A stretch of 64,000 bases of DNA from Asanoa sp040654855. GTDB taxonomy: Bacteria; Actinomycetota; Actinomycetes; Mycobacteriales; Micromonosporaceae. A program made the position numbers and the translations under genes. Position 1 is the stretch's first letter; every line of letters starts with the position of its first letter. Below are positions 31,713-40,551 of the stretch, in pieces. The stretch covers positions 1 to 64,000 of the forward strand of contig NZ_JBFAIU010000003.1 of the NCBI RefSeq assembly GCF_040654855.1. The letters are read 5' to 3'. Below the pieces are notes generated by a model. The model was given only the letters and a program-made list of their open reading frames with translations. It had not been told where the DNA came from and did no database searches.

Positions 31713-33029
31713 GTGCGTCGTCTGCTTGCCCTCGCCACCGCCATCGCCGTCGCCACCGCTACCGCCGTCGCCGCGACACCAGCGGCGGCGGCGGCCGGAG
31801 GCGGCACCAGACCCGCCGAATACCGGCCCGTCATCTTCGTCCACGGCAGCGCCGGGTCCGCGTCCCAGTTCGACTCGCAGACCCGGCGGCTGACCAGCAA
31901 CGGCTACCCGATCGAGCGCATCGAGGCACACGAGTACGACTCACCCAACATCGCGACCATCCTCCCCGCCGTGTTCGCCGGCCTGGACCAACGGATCGAG
32001 CGGCTGCGGGCGACCACCGGCCAGGACCAGGTCGACATCGTCGGGCACTCGCTCGGCACGTTCGTGATGCAGAGCTACCTGACGAGTTCGCCGGCCCGCG
32101 CGGCCCGGGTCGCGCACTACGTCAACCTCGACGGCCGCACCGCGACGGCCTTGCCCGGCGGGGTGCCCACGCTGGCGATCTGGGGTGAAGGCGACCAGAC
32201 CCGCGCGATCACCGGCGCGACCAACGTCTACCTGCCCGACCAGTCGCACACCCAGACCGTGTCCTCGGCGGAGTCGTTCCGGGAGATGTTCCGGTTCTTC
32301 CGCGGACAGGACCCGCGCACCACCCGCATCCTGCCCGATCGCCAGGGCACAGCCCGGATCTCCGGCCGCGCGGTCCTCTTCCCCAGCAACGCCGGCGTCA
32401 CCGACGCCACGCTCGAGGTCTACCGCGTCAGCCCGCTGACCGGCCGCCGGCTGACCGGAAGGCCCGTGCACACCCAGGCCCTGACCGGCGACGGTGCGTT
32501 CGGCCCGATCAAACTCGGCAGCCAGCAGCGGTACGAGTTCGCGGTCGTCCGACCCGGCGCCGCCACGCACCACTTCTACTTCCAGCCGTTCCTCCGCGAC
32601 GACGCCTTCGTCCGGCTGCTCACGAGCCGCCCCGGCGAAGGGCTCGGCGCCCTCGTGGAGACGAGCGACCGGCACACCGCGCTGACCGTGCAGCGGCAGA
32701 AGGAATGGTGGGGTGGCGAAGGTGACCACCTCTGGGTCAACGGCACCGACATCCTCAACGCCGCCAACGCGCCACGGGTCAAGCGGGTGATCGGTATCTT
32801 CGCGTTCGACGCGGGCAGCGACCGCCGCACCGACCTCACCGCGCCACTGCCGGCGTTCTTCGCGCAGACCTTCATCACCGGCATGGACGTCTTCATCCCG
32901 GCCGCGCCCGCCCACCTGGGCCTGGTCTCGATCGTCGTCGGCCAGCGCGGCGGCGGCTACGACCTCGCCAACGTGCCCAACTGGCCCTCGTCCGAACACC
33001 GCATCACGGTCAACATCGACGACTTCTAG
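31713..33029 (+). CDS. secreted alpha/beta hydrolase (lipase/esterase-like)
   Basis: From the GTG at 31713, preceded by GGAGG, the product has 438 residues and a Sec signal peptide (RRLLALATAIAVATATAVAA, cleavage near AAA-A). The hydrolase fold shows the oxyanion segment VIFVHGSAGS, the nucleophile elbow GHSLGT and AIWGEGDQT with the candidate Asp. The catalytic His is likely in PDQSHTQT. A second half with beta-sandwich character (about 210-430) may bind lipid or polymer. It resembles extracellular lipases or polyester esterases; the substrate is not known. Confidence 0.85.
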   Translation: MRRLLALATAIAVATATAVAATPAAAAAGGGTRPAEYRPVIFVHGSAGSASQFDSQTRRLTSNGYPIERIEAHEYDSPNIATILPAVFAGLDQRIERLRATTGQDQVDIVGHSLGTFVMQSYLTSSPARAARVAHYVNLDGRTATALPGGVPTLAIWGEGDQTRAITGATNVYLPDQSHTQTVSSAESFREMFRFFRGQDPRTTRILPDRQGTARISGRAVLFPSNAGVTDATLEVYRVSPLTGRRLTGRPVHTQALTGDGAFGPIKLGSQQRYEFAVVRPGAATHHFYFQPFLRDDAFVRLLTSRPGEGLGALVETSDRHTALTVQRQKEWWGGEGDHLWVNGTDILNAANAPRVKRVIGIFAFDAGSDRRTDLTAPLPAFFAQTFITGMDVFIPAAPAHLGLVSIVVGQRGGGYDLANVPNWPSSEHRITVNIDDF

Positions 33030-33044
33030 CGTCCACGCGACGAG

Positions 33045-33701
33045 CTACTGGTCCAGCGCCGCGTACCCCGCGAGCAGGATGTCGATCGCCTCCGTGAAGC
33101 GGTGGTCGAAGTCGAGCCCTGCCCGGGTCGCGATGATCTCGGTCAGGTTCGGGAACTCCGCCGGGTCCAACTCGTCGGCCCGCTCGTCGAGGTTGGGTTC
33201 GGAACCCTCGTGCCCGGGGGTCTGGCCCGCCTCGGCGAGCGTGTGCCCGATCGTGAACGTGGCGATCACGTTGACGACATCCATGGCCCGCCCAAGGGGT
33301 ACGCCCGCCGCGCGCATCGCAGCCAGCCACCGCTCCGACGTCCGCAGCGCCTCCGGCGAGTTGACCGGCCGGGTGCCGGCCAGCGGCAGCACGCCCGGGT
33401 GGGCCAGCAGCGCCGCCCGCAGCTTGTGCGCGAACTCGCGGATCCAGGGCACCCAGTCGCCGGAGACGGGGTCGGGCAACCCGCTGAAAGCGATCTCCAT
33501 GACCCGGTCGACCAGGCCGTCGAGCAGCGCGTCCTTGTTGGGCACGTAGTTGTAGAGCGTCATCGCCTCGACCCCGAGGGCGGCGCCGAGCTTGCGCATC
33601 GACAGGGCCGGCAGGCCATGCCTGTCCAGATAGTCCAGTGCCGCGTCGAAGACCAGCTCCCGACTCAGCCCGGCCTTCGCGCCGACCCGGCGATCAGCCA
33701 C
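33045..33701 (-). CDS. TetR family regulator with tetracycline-repressor-like C-terminal domain
   Basis: The 218-residue protein has the helix-turn-helix FDAALDYLDRHGLPALSMRK, LGAALGVEAMTLYNYVPNKD and the C-terminal TetR_C_1-type ligand/dimer domain. The GTG at 33701 has AAGGG nine bases upstream and is preferred to a GTG at 33710. It is divergent from a small membrane protein gene. The gap contains two copies of CTTACNNNGTAAG, 28 bases apart, which are almost certainly its operators. Confidence 0.88.
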   Translation of the reverse strand: MADRRVGAKAGLSRELVFDAALDYLDRHGLPALSMRKLGAALGVEAMTLYNYVPNKDALLDGLVDRVMEIAFSGLPDPVSGDWVPWIREFAHKLRAALLAHPGVLPLAGTRPVNSPEALRTSERWLAAMRAAGVPLGRAMDVVNVIATFTIGHTLAEAGQTPGHEGSEPNLDERADELDPAEFPNLTEIIATRAGLDFDHRFTEAIDILLAGYAALDQ

Positions 33702-33722
33702 GCGCAACACCCCTTGACGATT

Positions 33723-33763
33723 CTTACGGCGTAAGTCAGGCTAGCAGAAACTTACACCGTAAG
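33723..33763. promoter_or_regulatory. twin TetR operators CTTACNNNGTAAG
   Basis: CTTACGGCGTAAG at 33723-33735 is a perfect 13-base palindrome, and CTTACACCGTAAG at 33751-33763 matches it at all arm positions. Centres are 28 bases apart. They occupy the gap between the divergent tetR gene (start 33701) and the membrane gene (start 33779), so one regulator can close both promoters. Confidence 0.8.
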
Positions 33764-33778
33764 AATGGAGCCAGCGAC

Positions 33779-34252
33779 ATGCTCGCCCTCGCGCTCGTCC
33801 TGATCCTCGCCGCGGTCGCCTACTTCCTGGTCATGACGCTGGTCGACGTGTTCCCGCTCAACAACGTCCGCGACGCCACGCGCGCCCAGCAGCGCACGGA
33901 GGTCGCGATCAACGCGCCGGTCATGGCCCTGCCGGCGCTGCTCCTCGGCCTGGGCGCGGCCCTGCACGTGCCGGCGCTGGGCTACGCGGCCGGCGGCCTG
34001 GCGCTGCTCAACGTCGTCGGCGGCCTGCTGCTCTGGTGGCTGCCCTACCTGGCCGGCGTCAGTGTGCCGTGGGCCACCGCCGGCACGGGTGTGACCTGGG
34101 CGGAGCTGCACTCCCGCACGTACGCGCGGACAGTGACCGTCCTCCCACGCATCGGTGACCGGCCGCGCCCCAACCTGGAGCACATGATCCTGCACGCGCT
34201 GATGCTGGCCGCCGCGATCGCCACGTTCGCGGCAGCGGCCGCAGCCGCCTAA
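33779..34252 (+). CDS. small integral membrane protein of unknown function
   Basis: The 157-residue protein has four hydrophobic stretches: MLALALVLILAAVAYFLVMT, VMALPALLLGLGAALHVPAL, GLALLNVVGGLLLWWLPYLA and the C-terminal LMLAAAIATFAAAAAAA. A polar loop (HSRTYARTVTVLPRIGDRPR) may face the cytoplasm. I do not recognise the family. It is divergent from, and under the twin operators of, the TetR regulator, so it is probably induced by that regulator's ligand. The ATG lies 16 bases after the second operator. Its stop overlaps that of the LacI gene by four bases. Confidence 0.75.
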   Translation: MLALALVLILAAVAYFLVMTLVDVFPLNNVRDATRAQQRTEVAINAPVMALPALLLGLGAALHVPALGYAAGGLALLNVVGGLLLWWLPYLAGVSVPWATAGTGVTWAELHSRTYARTVTVLPRIGDRPRPNLEHMILHALMLAAAIATFAAAAAAA

Positions 34253-35292
34253 GCCGGCGGTCGGGGCTGGGGGACCGTCGTGGGCACGGTGGACTCGCGC
34301 ACGACCAGCCGGCACGGTTGCCGCACCACGCCGGAGGACGGTGTGCCGTCCAGGGCCGCGAACAGGTGGGTCACCGCGGTCGCGCCGAGCTGTTCGAGGT
34401 TCAGGTCCACCGTGGTCAGTGGTGGGCGGCAGTCCGTGGCGAAGTCCTCCCAGTTGTCGTAGCCCACGATCGCCACGTCGTCCGGGATGCGGCGGCCCAG
34501 GTCGAGCAGGGTCTGTGAGACGCCCGTCGCGATCTGGTCGTTGCCGCAGAAGATCGCGTCGATCTCGGGCTCGGCGCTCAGCAGCATCCGGGCGGCGTGG
34601 CGCCCCCAGCGCTGTGACCACTCCCCGAACAGCGGGTCGGTGCCGGCCAGCGACAGCCCGTGCTCGGCGAGCACCGCGCGCATGACGCTCGCCCGGTCGC
34701 GCGCCGCCCGGTAGCCGTGGGGCCCGGTCACGTGCGCGATCCGTCGGCGACCGAGCGCGACCAGGTGCTCCACCGCCAGCCGGGCACCGCCCTCGTCGTC
34801 GGCCAGCAGTGAGAAGTCGCCCGGGTCGGTGGACTCGCCGTACACGTAGACCACCGGCACCGGAATCTCGCGGGTCAGCGACGGGCGGAGGTCGTTGCTG
34901 TCGCCGAGCACGATGAAGCCGTCGACCCGGCGGGCCAGCAGGGTCCGGATGTAGTGCTGGCGGCGGATCGCGTCGCCGCGGGCGTCGCAGAGCAGCACGG
35001 ACATCTGCTCGTTGCCGAGCGCGTTCTCGGCGCCGAGCAGGATCGGGATGGAGAACCGGCCGCCGAGCTCGTCGGTGAGCAGGCCGATGGTCCGGGTGCG
35101 GCCGACGATCAGGCCGCGGGCCAGCGCGTTGGGGTGGAACGACAACTCGCTCGCGGCCTGCAGCACGCGTTGCCGGGTCGCCGCGGCCACCTGGGCGCGG
35201 TCGTTGAGCGCCTTCGATGCCGTGGCGACCGAGACGCCCGCCCGCCGCGCGACGTCGGACAACGTCACCGCCTGCGTGCGCTGTCGACCCAT
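34249..35292 (-). CDS. LacI family regulator of the arabinoside locus
   Basis: The 347-residue protein has the LacI headpiece VTLSDVARRAGVSVATASKA and the hinge NALARGLIVGRTRTIGLL. The periplasmic-binding-protein-like sensor domain includes CGNDQIATGVSQ and DVAIVGYDNWEDFA. LacI proteins bind palindromes as dimers and release on binding a sugar. It is divergent from the GH127 gene. The gap holds a GAAAAC...GTTTTC inverted repeat over its own start region and CCGAAAAGGTTTTCGG closer to the GH127 gene, so it probably represses itself and the whole downstream operon. Confidence 0.9.
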   Translation of the reverse strand: MGRQRTQAVTLSDVARRAGVSVATASKALNDRAQVAAATRQRVLQAASELSFHPNALARGLIVGRTRTIGLLTDELGGRFSIPILLGAENALGNEQMSVLLCDARGDAIRRQHYIRTLLARRVDGFIVLGDSNDLRPSLTREIPVPVVYVYGESTDPGDFSLLADDEGGARLAVEHLVALGRRRIAHVTGPHGYRAARDRASVMRAVLAEHGLSLAGTDPLFGEWSQRWGRHAARMLLSAEPEIDAIFCGNDQIATGVSQTLLDLGRRIPDDVAIVGYDNWEDFATDCRPPLTTVDLNLEQLGATAVTHLFAALDGTPSSGVVRQPCRLVVRESTVPTTVPQPRPPA

Positions 35293-35293
35293 G

Positions 35294-35320
35294 CAGAAAA
35301 CCTTTCGCCGACGTTTTCTG
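35294..35320. promoter_or_regulatory. inverted repeat CAGAAAAC-N11-GTTTTCTG
   Basis: The 8-base arms at 35294-35301 and 35313-35320 are perfect reverse complements. It starts two bases upstream of the LacI ATG (35292). It is an operator candidate sharing the GAAAA...TTTTC core with the site at 35381-35396. Confidence 0.5.
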
Positions 35321-35380
35321 GTGCTGCCGGCAACGTATCAGCCGGAAGCGGGTTTGCGAGCCAACCGATTTGGCATCTTG

Positions 35381-35396
35381 CCGAAAAGGTTTTCGG
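35381..35396. promoter_or_regulatory. palindrome CCGAAAA-GG-TTTTCGG, LacI operator candidate
   Basis: This 7+2+7 perfect inverted repeat lies 42 bases upstream of the GH127 GTG (35438). Its length and symmetry fit a LacI-family operator. It shares the GAAAA/TTTTC arms with the repeat at 35294-35320, allowing repression by two sites. Confidence 0.65.
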
Positions 35397-35437
35397 GGTC
35401 CAGAGTGAGCGCCATCACGAAACCTGGAGGTAACACG

Positions 35438-37366
35438 GTGGCAGCTTCCGACCCCACCGGCGGCCGGCCGGTGGACCCGTCCCGAGGTGCGCTGCGCCCG
35501 CTCGGCCTGGCCGAGGCGCGGATCACCGCGGGGTTCTGGGCCGACCGGCAGCGCGTCATCAGCGAGGGCAGCCTGGACCACGCCCGGGCCTGGATGGACA
35601 AGGTCGGGTGGACCGCCAACTTCACGATCGGCGCCGCCACCGGGCCGGCCGAGCACCGGGGCCGCGAGTTCGCCGACTCCGAGGTCTACAAGCTGATCGA
35701 GGCGATGTCGTGGGAGACCGGCCGGCGCGCCGACCCCGCGCGGAAGCGGGAGATCGACGAGCTGGTCGCGCTGGTCGGCGGCGCGCAGGAGGCCGACGGC
35801 TACCTCAACACCGCCTACGGCCGCGCGGGCCAGGCACCGCGCTGGAGCGACCTGCAGTGGGGCCACGAGCTCTACTGCGCCGGCCACCTCATGCAGGCCG
35901 CGGTCGCCGACACGCGCGTGCACGGTCCGGGCCCGCTGCTCGACATCGCCGTCAAAGCGGCCGACCACATCTGCGAGGTCTTCGGCCGGGACGGCAGCAC
36001 CGGCATCTGCGGTCACCCGGAGATCGAGCCGGCGCTGGTCGAGCTCTACCGCGTCACCGGCGAACGCCGCTATCTCGACCAGGCCGCCCTGTTCGTCGAG
36101 CGGCGCGGGCACCAGAGCCTGCCGCCGCACCAGTTCGGCTGGTCCTACTTCAGCGACGACACCCCGGTGCGCGCGGCGACCGTCCTGCGTGGACACGCGG
36201 TGCGCGCGCTCTACCTCGCCTGCGGCGTGGTCGACGTGGCGGTCGAGACCGGCGACGACGAGCTGCTCGCCGCGGTCGCCGCCCAGTTCGACCGCACCTG
36301 GGCCCGGCGCACCTACCTGACCGGCGGGATGGGCTCCCGGCACATGGACGAGGCGTTCAGCGACGACTTCGTGCTGCCGTCCGACCGCGCCTACTCCGAG
36401 AGCTGCGCCAGCGTCGCCGCCGTCATGCTCGCCTGGCGCCTGCTGCTGGCCACCGGCGAGGCCCGCTACGCCGACGTGATCGAGCGCCTCCTCTACAACG
36501 TGGTCGCCACGGCGATCGAGGACGACGGGCGGGCCTTCTTCTACGCACACAGCCTGCACCAGCGCACGCCGACCCGGGCGCTGCCGGACGACGAGGAGCA
36601 ACTCGGCTTCGGCGGCGGCCCGCGGGCACCCTGGTTCGAGGTCTCCTGCTGCCTGCCCAACGTGTCGCGCCTGCTGGCCAGTCTCAGCAGCTACCTCGCC
36701 GCCGGCGACGACGAGGGGCTACGGATCATGCAGTACGCGGACGCGTCGGTCGACACCCGTCTCGCCGACGGCCGCCGCGTGGCGCTGGAAACCAGCACCG
36801 CCTACCCCGCCGACGGCGACGTCACCATCCGGATCACCGCGACCGACGGCGGCGAATGGCCGCTGAGGCTGCGCGTGCCCGCCTGGGCGCACGGCGCGAC
36901 CATCACGGTCGACGGGGTCACCAAGGAGGCCGCGGCTGGCGACGTCGTGACCGTCCGGCGCGCGTTCGCGGCCGGCGACGAGGTCCGGCTGCACCTGCCG
37001 ATGGCGCCCCGGATCACCACGCCCGATCCGCGCATCGACGCCGTGCGCGGCTGCGTCGCGGTCGAGCGCGGCCCGGTCGTCTACTGCGCCGAGTCGCCGG
37101 TGGCCGACCCGCTCGGCGACCTCGACCTGCTTCGGGTCGACCCGGGGCGGGCGCCCGAAGACGCCGGCGACGGCGTCGAGGTGTGGGGCGGGCTCGCCAC
37201 CGCGGCCGACGCCGCATGGCCCTACGCCGGACCGGCGGGCGACAACCCGCCGCTCGGGCTGATCCGACTGTTGCCGTACCACCGCTGGGCGCGCCGTGGT
37301 CCCGCGACCATGCGGGTCTGGCTGCCCACTGTCCAATCCCCTCGCGCAAGGAGTTCGGATGGCTAG
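35438..37366 (+). CDS. beta-L-arabinofuranosidase, GH127 (cytoplasmic)
   Basis: The 642-residue (alpha/alpha)6-barrel enzyme lacks a signal peptide. The GH127 active site is intact: Glu321 and Cys323 (SESCAS) and the pair Cys404-Cys405 (VSCCLPN) match the zinc ligands and cysteine nucleophile of HypBA1 (Glu338, Cys340, Cys417, Cys418). Glu305 (HMDEAF) lies at the exact spacing of its acid/base Glu322. It would cleave terminal beta-L-arabinofuranosyl residues from imported oligosaccharides. The GTG start has GGAGG. Its stop overlaps the solute-binding-protein gene by eight bases, so it is the first gene of the importer operon. Confidence 0.9.
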   Translation: MAASDPTGGRPVDPSRGALRPLGLAEARITAGFWADRQRVISEGSLDHARAWMDKVGWTANFTIGAATGPAEHRGREFADSEVYKLIEAMSWETGRRADPARKREIDELVALVGGAQEADGYLNTAYGRAGQAPRWSDLQWGHELYCAGHLMQAAVADTRVHGPGPLLDIAVKAADHICEVFGRDGSTGICGHPEIEPALVELYRVTGERRYLDQAALFVERRGHQSLPPHQFGWSYFSDDTPVRAATVLRGHAVRALYLACGVVDVAVETGDDELLAAVAAQFDRTWARRTYLTGGMGSRHMDEAFSDDFVLPSDRAYSESCASVAAVMLAWRLLLATGEARYADVIERLLYNVVATAIEDDGRAFFYAHSLHQRTPTRALPDDEEQLGFGGGPRAPWFEVSCCLPNVSRLLASLSSYLAAGDDEGLRIMQYADASVDTRLADGRRVALETSTAYPADGDVTIRITATDGGEWPLRLRVPAWAHGATITVDGVTKEAAAGDVVTVRRAFAAGDEVRLHLPMAPRITTPDPRIDAVRGCVAVERGPVVYCAESPVADPLGDLDLLRVDPGRAPEDAGDGVEVWGGLATAADAAWPYAGPAGDNPPLGLIRLLPYHRWARRGPATMRVWLPTVQSPRARSSDG

Positions 37367-38651
37367 ATACCGAGCACGACGCGTCGTCGCCGGCATGGCG
37401 GCGGCCCTACTGATCACCGCGGTCGCGGCCTGCGGCAACGACGACGCGGCCGGCGGCGGTGGCACCGAGGCCGCATCGGCCGACGACGGCGCCACGTTGA
37501 CGCTCTGGACCCGGGCCGCGACCGAGTCGGTCTCCAAGGCGTACGCGGAGAAGTACAACGCGACCCACAAGAACCAGGTCAAGGTGACCGCGTACCCCAA
37601 CGAGGAGTACCCGGCCAAGCTCGCCTCGGCGGCCGGCGCCAAGTCGCTGCCGGACCTGTTCGCCTCGGACGTGGTGTTCGCGCCGCAGTACGCCTCGCAG
37701 GGCCTGTGGGTCGACGTGACCGACCGGTTCGGCGCCCTGGACGTCAAGGACAAGGTCGCTCCGGCACACGTGAAGGCCGGCACCTGGGAGGGCAAGGTCT
37801 ACGCCGTCCCGCACACCATCGACATGTCCGTGATGCTCTACAACAAGGACCTCTACACGAAGGCCGGCCTCGACCCGGAGAAGCCGCCGACGACGCTGAA
37901 GGAGTTCGCCGAGCACGCCCGCAAGATTGACAAGCTGGGTGGCGACGTCAACGGCACCTACTTCGGCGGCAACTGCGGCGGCTGCGTCGAGTTCACCTTC
38001 TGGCCGTCGGTCTGGGCCGCGGGTGGCGGGGTCCTCGACGCCGAGGGCAACAACGCGAAGATCGACTCCAAGGAGATGGCCGAAGTCTTCGCCCTCTACC
38101 GCTCGCTCTACGACGAGGGCGTGGCCGCGCCGGCGTCGAAGGACGAGGCGGGCCCGACCTGGCTCGGCGCCCTGCAGAACGGCAAGGTCGGCATCGCGCC
38201 CGGCCCGTCGGTCTGGCTCGGCCTGATCGAGGAGAAGGGCGTGAAGATGGGCGTGGCACCGATTCCCGGTCCAGACGGGGGCGAGTCCACCTTCGTGGGC
38301 GGCGACGCGATCGGCATCGGCGCCACGAGCACCAAGGCCGGGCAGGCCTGGGACTTCCTGGCCTGGACGATGTCCGACGAGGCGCAGATCGAGGTCATCG
38401 CGAAGAACAAGGGCGTGCCCACCCGCACCGACCTGGCGTCCAACAAGTACTCGTCGACGGACCCGCGGGTCGTGCTGATCAACTCGCTGATGGAGAAGGG
38501 CCAGACGCCGTACGCCCGCAACTTCAACGCGTCCTTCAACGACCCGCAGAGCCCGTGGCTGCAGACCGTCCGCGGTGCCCTCTTCGGCGATGCCGCGAGC
38601 TCACTGAGCACCGGCAACGCCGACATCACGAAGTCCTTGCAGCAGAGCTAA
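37359..38651 (+). CDS. ABC transporter sugar-binding lipoprotein (CUT1)
   Basis: The 430-residue lipoprotein has a signal peptide with lipobox ending AVAAC (MARYRARRVVAGMAAALLIT). An extracytoplasmic binding domain follows, with TLWTRAATESVSKAYAEKYN and the family-1 pattern PHTIDMSVMLYNKDLYTKAG. It delivers oligosaccharide, presumably an arabinoside, to the two permeases encoded next. It overlaps the GH127 gene by eight bases. No ATP-binding protein gene is in this cluster, which is usual in actinomycetes where a shared MsiK-type ATPase serves several CUT1 importers. A strong hairpin follows the gene. Confidence 0.92.
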   Translation: MARYRARRVVAGMAAALLITAVAACGNDDAAGGGGTEAASADDGATLTLWTRAATESVSKAYAEKYNATHKNQVKVTAYPNEEYPAKLASAAGAKSLPDLFASDVVFAPQYASQGLWVDVTDRFGALDVKDKVAPAHVKAGTWEGKVYAVPHTIDMSVMLYNKDLYTKAGLDPEKPPTTLKEFAEHARKIDKLGGDVNGTYFGGNCGGCVEFTFWPSVWAAGGGVLDAEGNNAKIDSKEMAEVFALYRSLYDEGVAAPASKDEAGPTWLGALQNGKVGIAPGPSVWLGLIEEKGVKMGVAPIPGPDGGESTFVGGDAIGIGATSTKAGQAWDFLAWTMSDEAQIEVIAKNKGVPTRTDLASNKYSSTDPRVVLINSLMEKGQTPYARNFNASFNDPQSPWLQTVRGALFGDAASSLSTGNADITKSLQQS

Positions 38652-38657
38652 CCCTCC

Positions 38658-38688
38658 GGGGGCCCTGGTAGGCCGTGCCAGGGCCCCC
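38658..38688 (+). terminator. intra-operon hairpin after the sugar-binding protein gene
   Basis: GGGGGCCCTGG (38658-38668) pairs perfectly with CCAGGGCCCCC (38678-38688) around a 9-base loop. It starts seven bases after the stop of the binding-protein gene and lies before the permease genes. Such stems usually lower downstream expression or protect the upstream mRNA, so binding protein exceeds permease. Confidence 0.75.
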
Positions 38689-38711
38689 ACCTACCACACA
38701 AAAGGACGACG

Positions 38712-39662
38712 ATGACGACCGTGATCTCCCCACACCGGGAACAGCCGGCCGCGCAGGCCAGCCGGCGAACGGTCCGCCGGCCGCGCCGCCGCCAGACGCG
38801 GCGCGCCTGGCTCGGCATCGCCTACGCCAGCCCGACGGCGGTCATGGTCGCCCTGTTCTTCCTGGTCCCACTCGTGCTCGTCGGCTGGATGTCGCTGCAC
38901 AAGTGGCCGCTGCTCGCACCGCCGACCTTCAACGCGCCCGAGAACTTCGCGGACATCGGCGACAACGAGCTCGTCCGGTCCGCGACCTGGTTCACCGTGA
39001 AATACACGGTCATCATCACCGTGCTGCTGTTCGCCGTCGCGCTGGGCCTGGCCCTGCTCGTCCAGCACCGCCGGCGCGGCGTCGGTTTCTTCCGCACCGC
39101 GTTCTTCCTGCCCATGGCGGTTGGCTTCGCCAACGCTTCCCTGCTCTTCCTCGGCCTGCTCAGCGACGAGATCGGGCCGATCAGCGACCTGCTGCGCGCG
39201 GTGGGCCTGGTCGACGGCTACGTCTCCTGGACCAGCGGCAGCGCCCACTCGGCGCTCGGCTCCGCGATCGTGCTGGTGCTCTGGCGGTTCGCCGGCTTCA
39301 ACATGCTGATCCTGCTGACCGGCCTGCAGGCGATCCCGCCGGAGATCTACGAGGCGGCCCGGGTCGACGGCGCCAGCCGGTGGCAGACCTTCCGGCGCAT
39401 CACGCTCCCCTTGTTGCGGCCGACGATCGCGCTCGTCCTCACGCTGATGGTGACCGGGTCGCTGCTGGCCTTCGACCAGTTCTGGATCCTGACCCGCGGC
39501 GGGCCCGACAACAGCACCACCTCGCTGGTCATGGTGATCTACCGCGAGGCGTTCATCCGCCTCGACCTCGGGTCGGCGGCCGGCATCTCCGTGGTGCTGC
39601 TCGTGGTCCTGATCGTCTTCAACGTCATCCAGCTCGGCGTCCTGCGCCGCCGGTCGAACTGA
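38712..39662 (+). CDS. sugar ABC transporter permease (MalF type)
   Basis: The 316-residue permease has a long basic cytoplasmic N-terminus (RRPRRRQTRR), about six membrane helices starting at YASPTAVMVALFFLVPLVLV, and the coupling-helix EAA motif EAARVDGASRWQTFRRITLP near residue 215. It forms the channel with the MalG-type partner encoded 10 bases downstream. It follows the hairpin after the binding-protein gene, so its level is probably lower than that of the lipoprotein. Confidence 0.92.
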   Translation: MTTVISPHREQPAAQASRRTVRRPRRRQTRRAWLGIAYASPTAVMVALFFLVPLVLVGWMSLHKWPLLAPPTFNAPENFADIGDNELVRSATWFTVKYTVIITVLLFAVALGLALLVQHRRRGVGFFRTAFFLPMAVGFANASLLFLGLLSDEIGPISDLLRAVGLVDGYVSWTSGSAHSALGSAIVLVLWRFAGFNMLILLTGLQAIPPEIYEAARVDGASRWQTFRRITLPLLRPTIALVLTLMVTGSLLAFDQFWILTRGGPDNSTTSLVMVIYREAFIRLDLGSAAGISVVLLVVLIVFNVIQLGVLRRRSN

Positions 39663-39672
39663 GGGTGCAGCG

Positions 39673-40470
39673 ATGAACCGTTCCCGGTTGGGCTGGTCGG
39701 TCACCAGCGGCGCCCTGGCCATCCTGTTCCTGTTCCCGTTGCTGTGGAGCGGCTGGGCCTCGTTCCGCACCGGCTCCGGCTTCGGGCTCGAGAACTACGA
39801 CCGGCTGTTCACGTCTGACAACGGCATCCGACCGATGCACGTGGTCAACAGCATCGTGGTCAGCGCCCTCACGGTGGGCGGGACCCTGTTCGTCGCGACG
39901 CTCGGCGGCTACGCCTTCGGGCGGTTCCGGTTCCCCGGCCGGGACGTGCTCTTCCTGATCACCCTGGCGATCCTGATGGTCCCGTACGCGACGATCCTGA
40001 TCGCCCTCTACGTGCTGCTGGGCTGGCTCGGCCTCGAGGACACCCTGATCGGGCTGAGCCTCGTGCTGATCATGTTCCAGCTGCCGTTCTCGATCTTCAT
40101 GATGCGCAACTCGTTCGAGGCGGTGCCGCGCGAGCTCGAGGAGTCGGCCCAGATGGACGGCTGTGCCAGCGTCGGCACGCTCGTCCGGATCATGCTGCCG
40201 GCAGTGCGGCCGGGGCTGATCACGGTCGGCCTGTTCGCGTTCCTCACCTCGTGGAGCGAGTTCTTCGCCCCGCTCATCCTGCTCAACTCGACGGACAAGT
40301 TCACCACCACCCTCGCGGTGGTCAACATGCGCACGGCGAGCCACGGCTCGATCGACTACGCGGCGCTCGAGGCCGGCGTGGTCTTCATGGCCGTGCCCTG
40401 CCTGATCCTCTTCGCGTTCATGCAGCGCAGCTACGTCCGGGGCTTCACCTCGGGCGCCATCAAGGGGTAA
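39673..40470 (+). CDS. sugar ABC transporter permease (MalG type)
   Basis: The 265-residue permease has about six helices. The EAA-like motif here reads EESAQMDGCASVGTLVRIML, so the usual Ala-Ala and final Ala are changed to Glu-Ser and Cys while the invariant Asp-Gly is kept. It pairs with the MalF-type subunit and needs an ATPase encoded elsewhere. It ends 81 bases before the secreted metallopeptidase gene, where a new promoter or regulatory site (40517-40532) may lie. Confidence 0.92.
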   Translation: MNRSRLGWSVTSGALAILFLFPLLWSGWASFRTGSGFGLENYDRLFTSDNGIRPMHVVNSIVVSALTVGGTLFVATLGGYAFGRFRFPGRDVLFLITLAILMVPYATILIALYVLLGWLGLEDTLIGLSLVLIMFQLPFSIFMMRNSFEAVPRELEESAQMDGCASVGTLVRIMLPAVRPGLITVGLFAFLTSWSEFFAPLILLNSTDKFTTTLAVVNMRTASHGSIDYAALEAGVVFMAVPCLILFAFMQRSYVRGFTSGAIKG

Positions 40471-40516
40471 CAACCCGGATTCGCCGCGGCTCCACGGGCG
40501 GACTCCGGTCCAAGAA

Positions 40517-40532
40517 ATTGATCTTCATCAAT
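40517..40532. promoter_or_regulatory. perfect inverted repeat ATTGAT-CTTC-ATCAAT
   Basis: This 6+4+6 repeat is AT-rich in an otherwise GC-rich region, 19 bases upstream of the metallopeptidase ATG. It may be an operator or a leader hairpin separating the importer genes from the secreted-enzyme genes. Confidence 0.5.
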
Positions 40533-40551
40533 GTACGGAGAGGAGTCCTCC

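Noticed and set aside
33752..36601. Minus-strand frame of 949 codons across LacI and GH127
   Set aside because: It shadows several convincing genes and encodes Arg/Gly/Pro/Ala-rich nonsense with no family resemblance.
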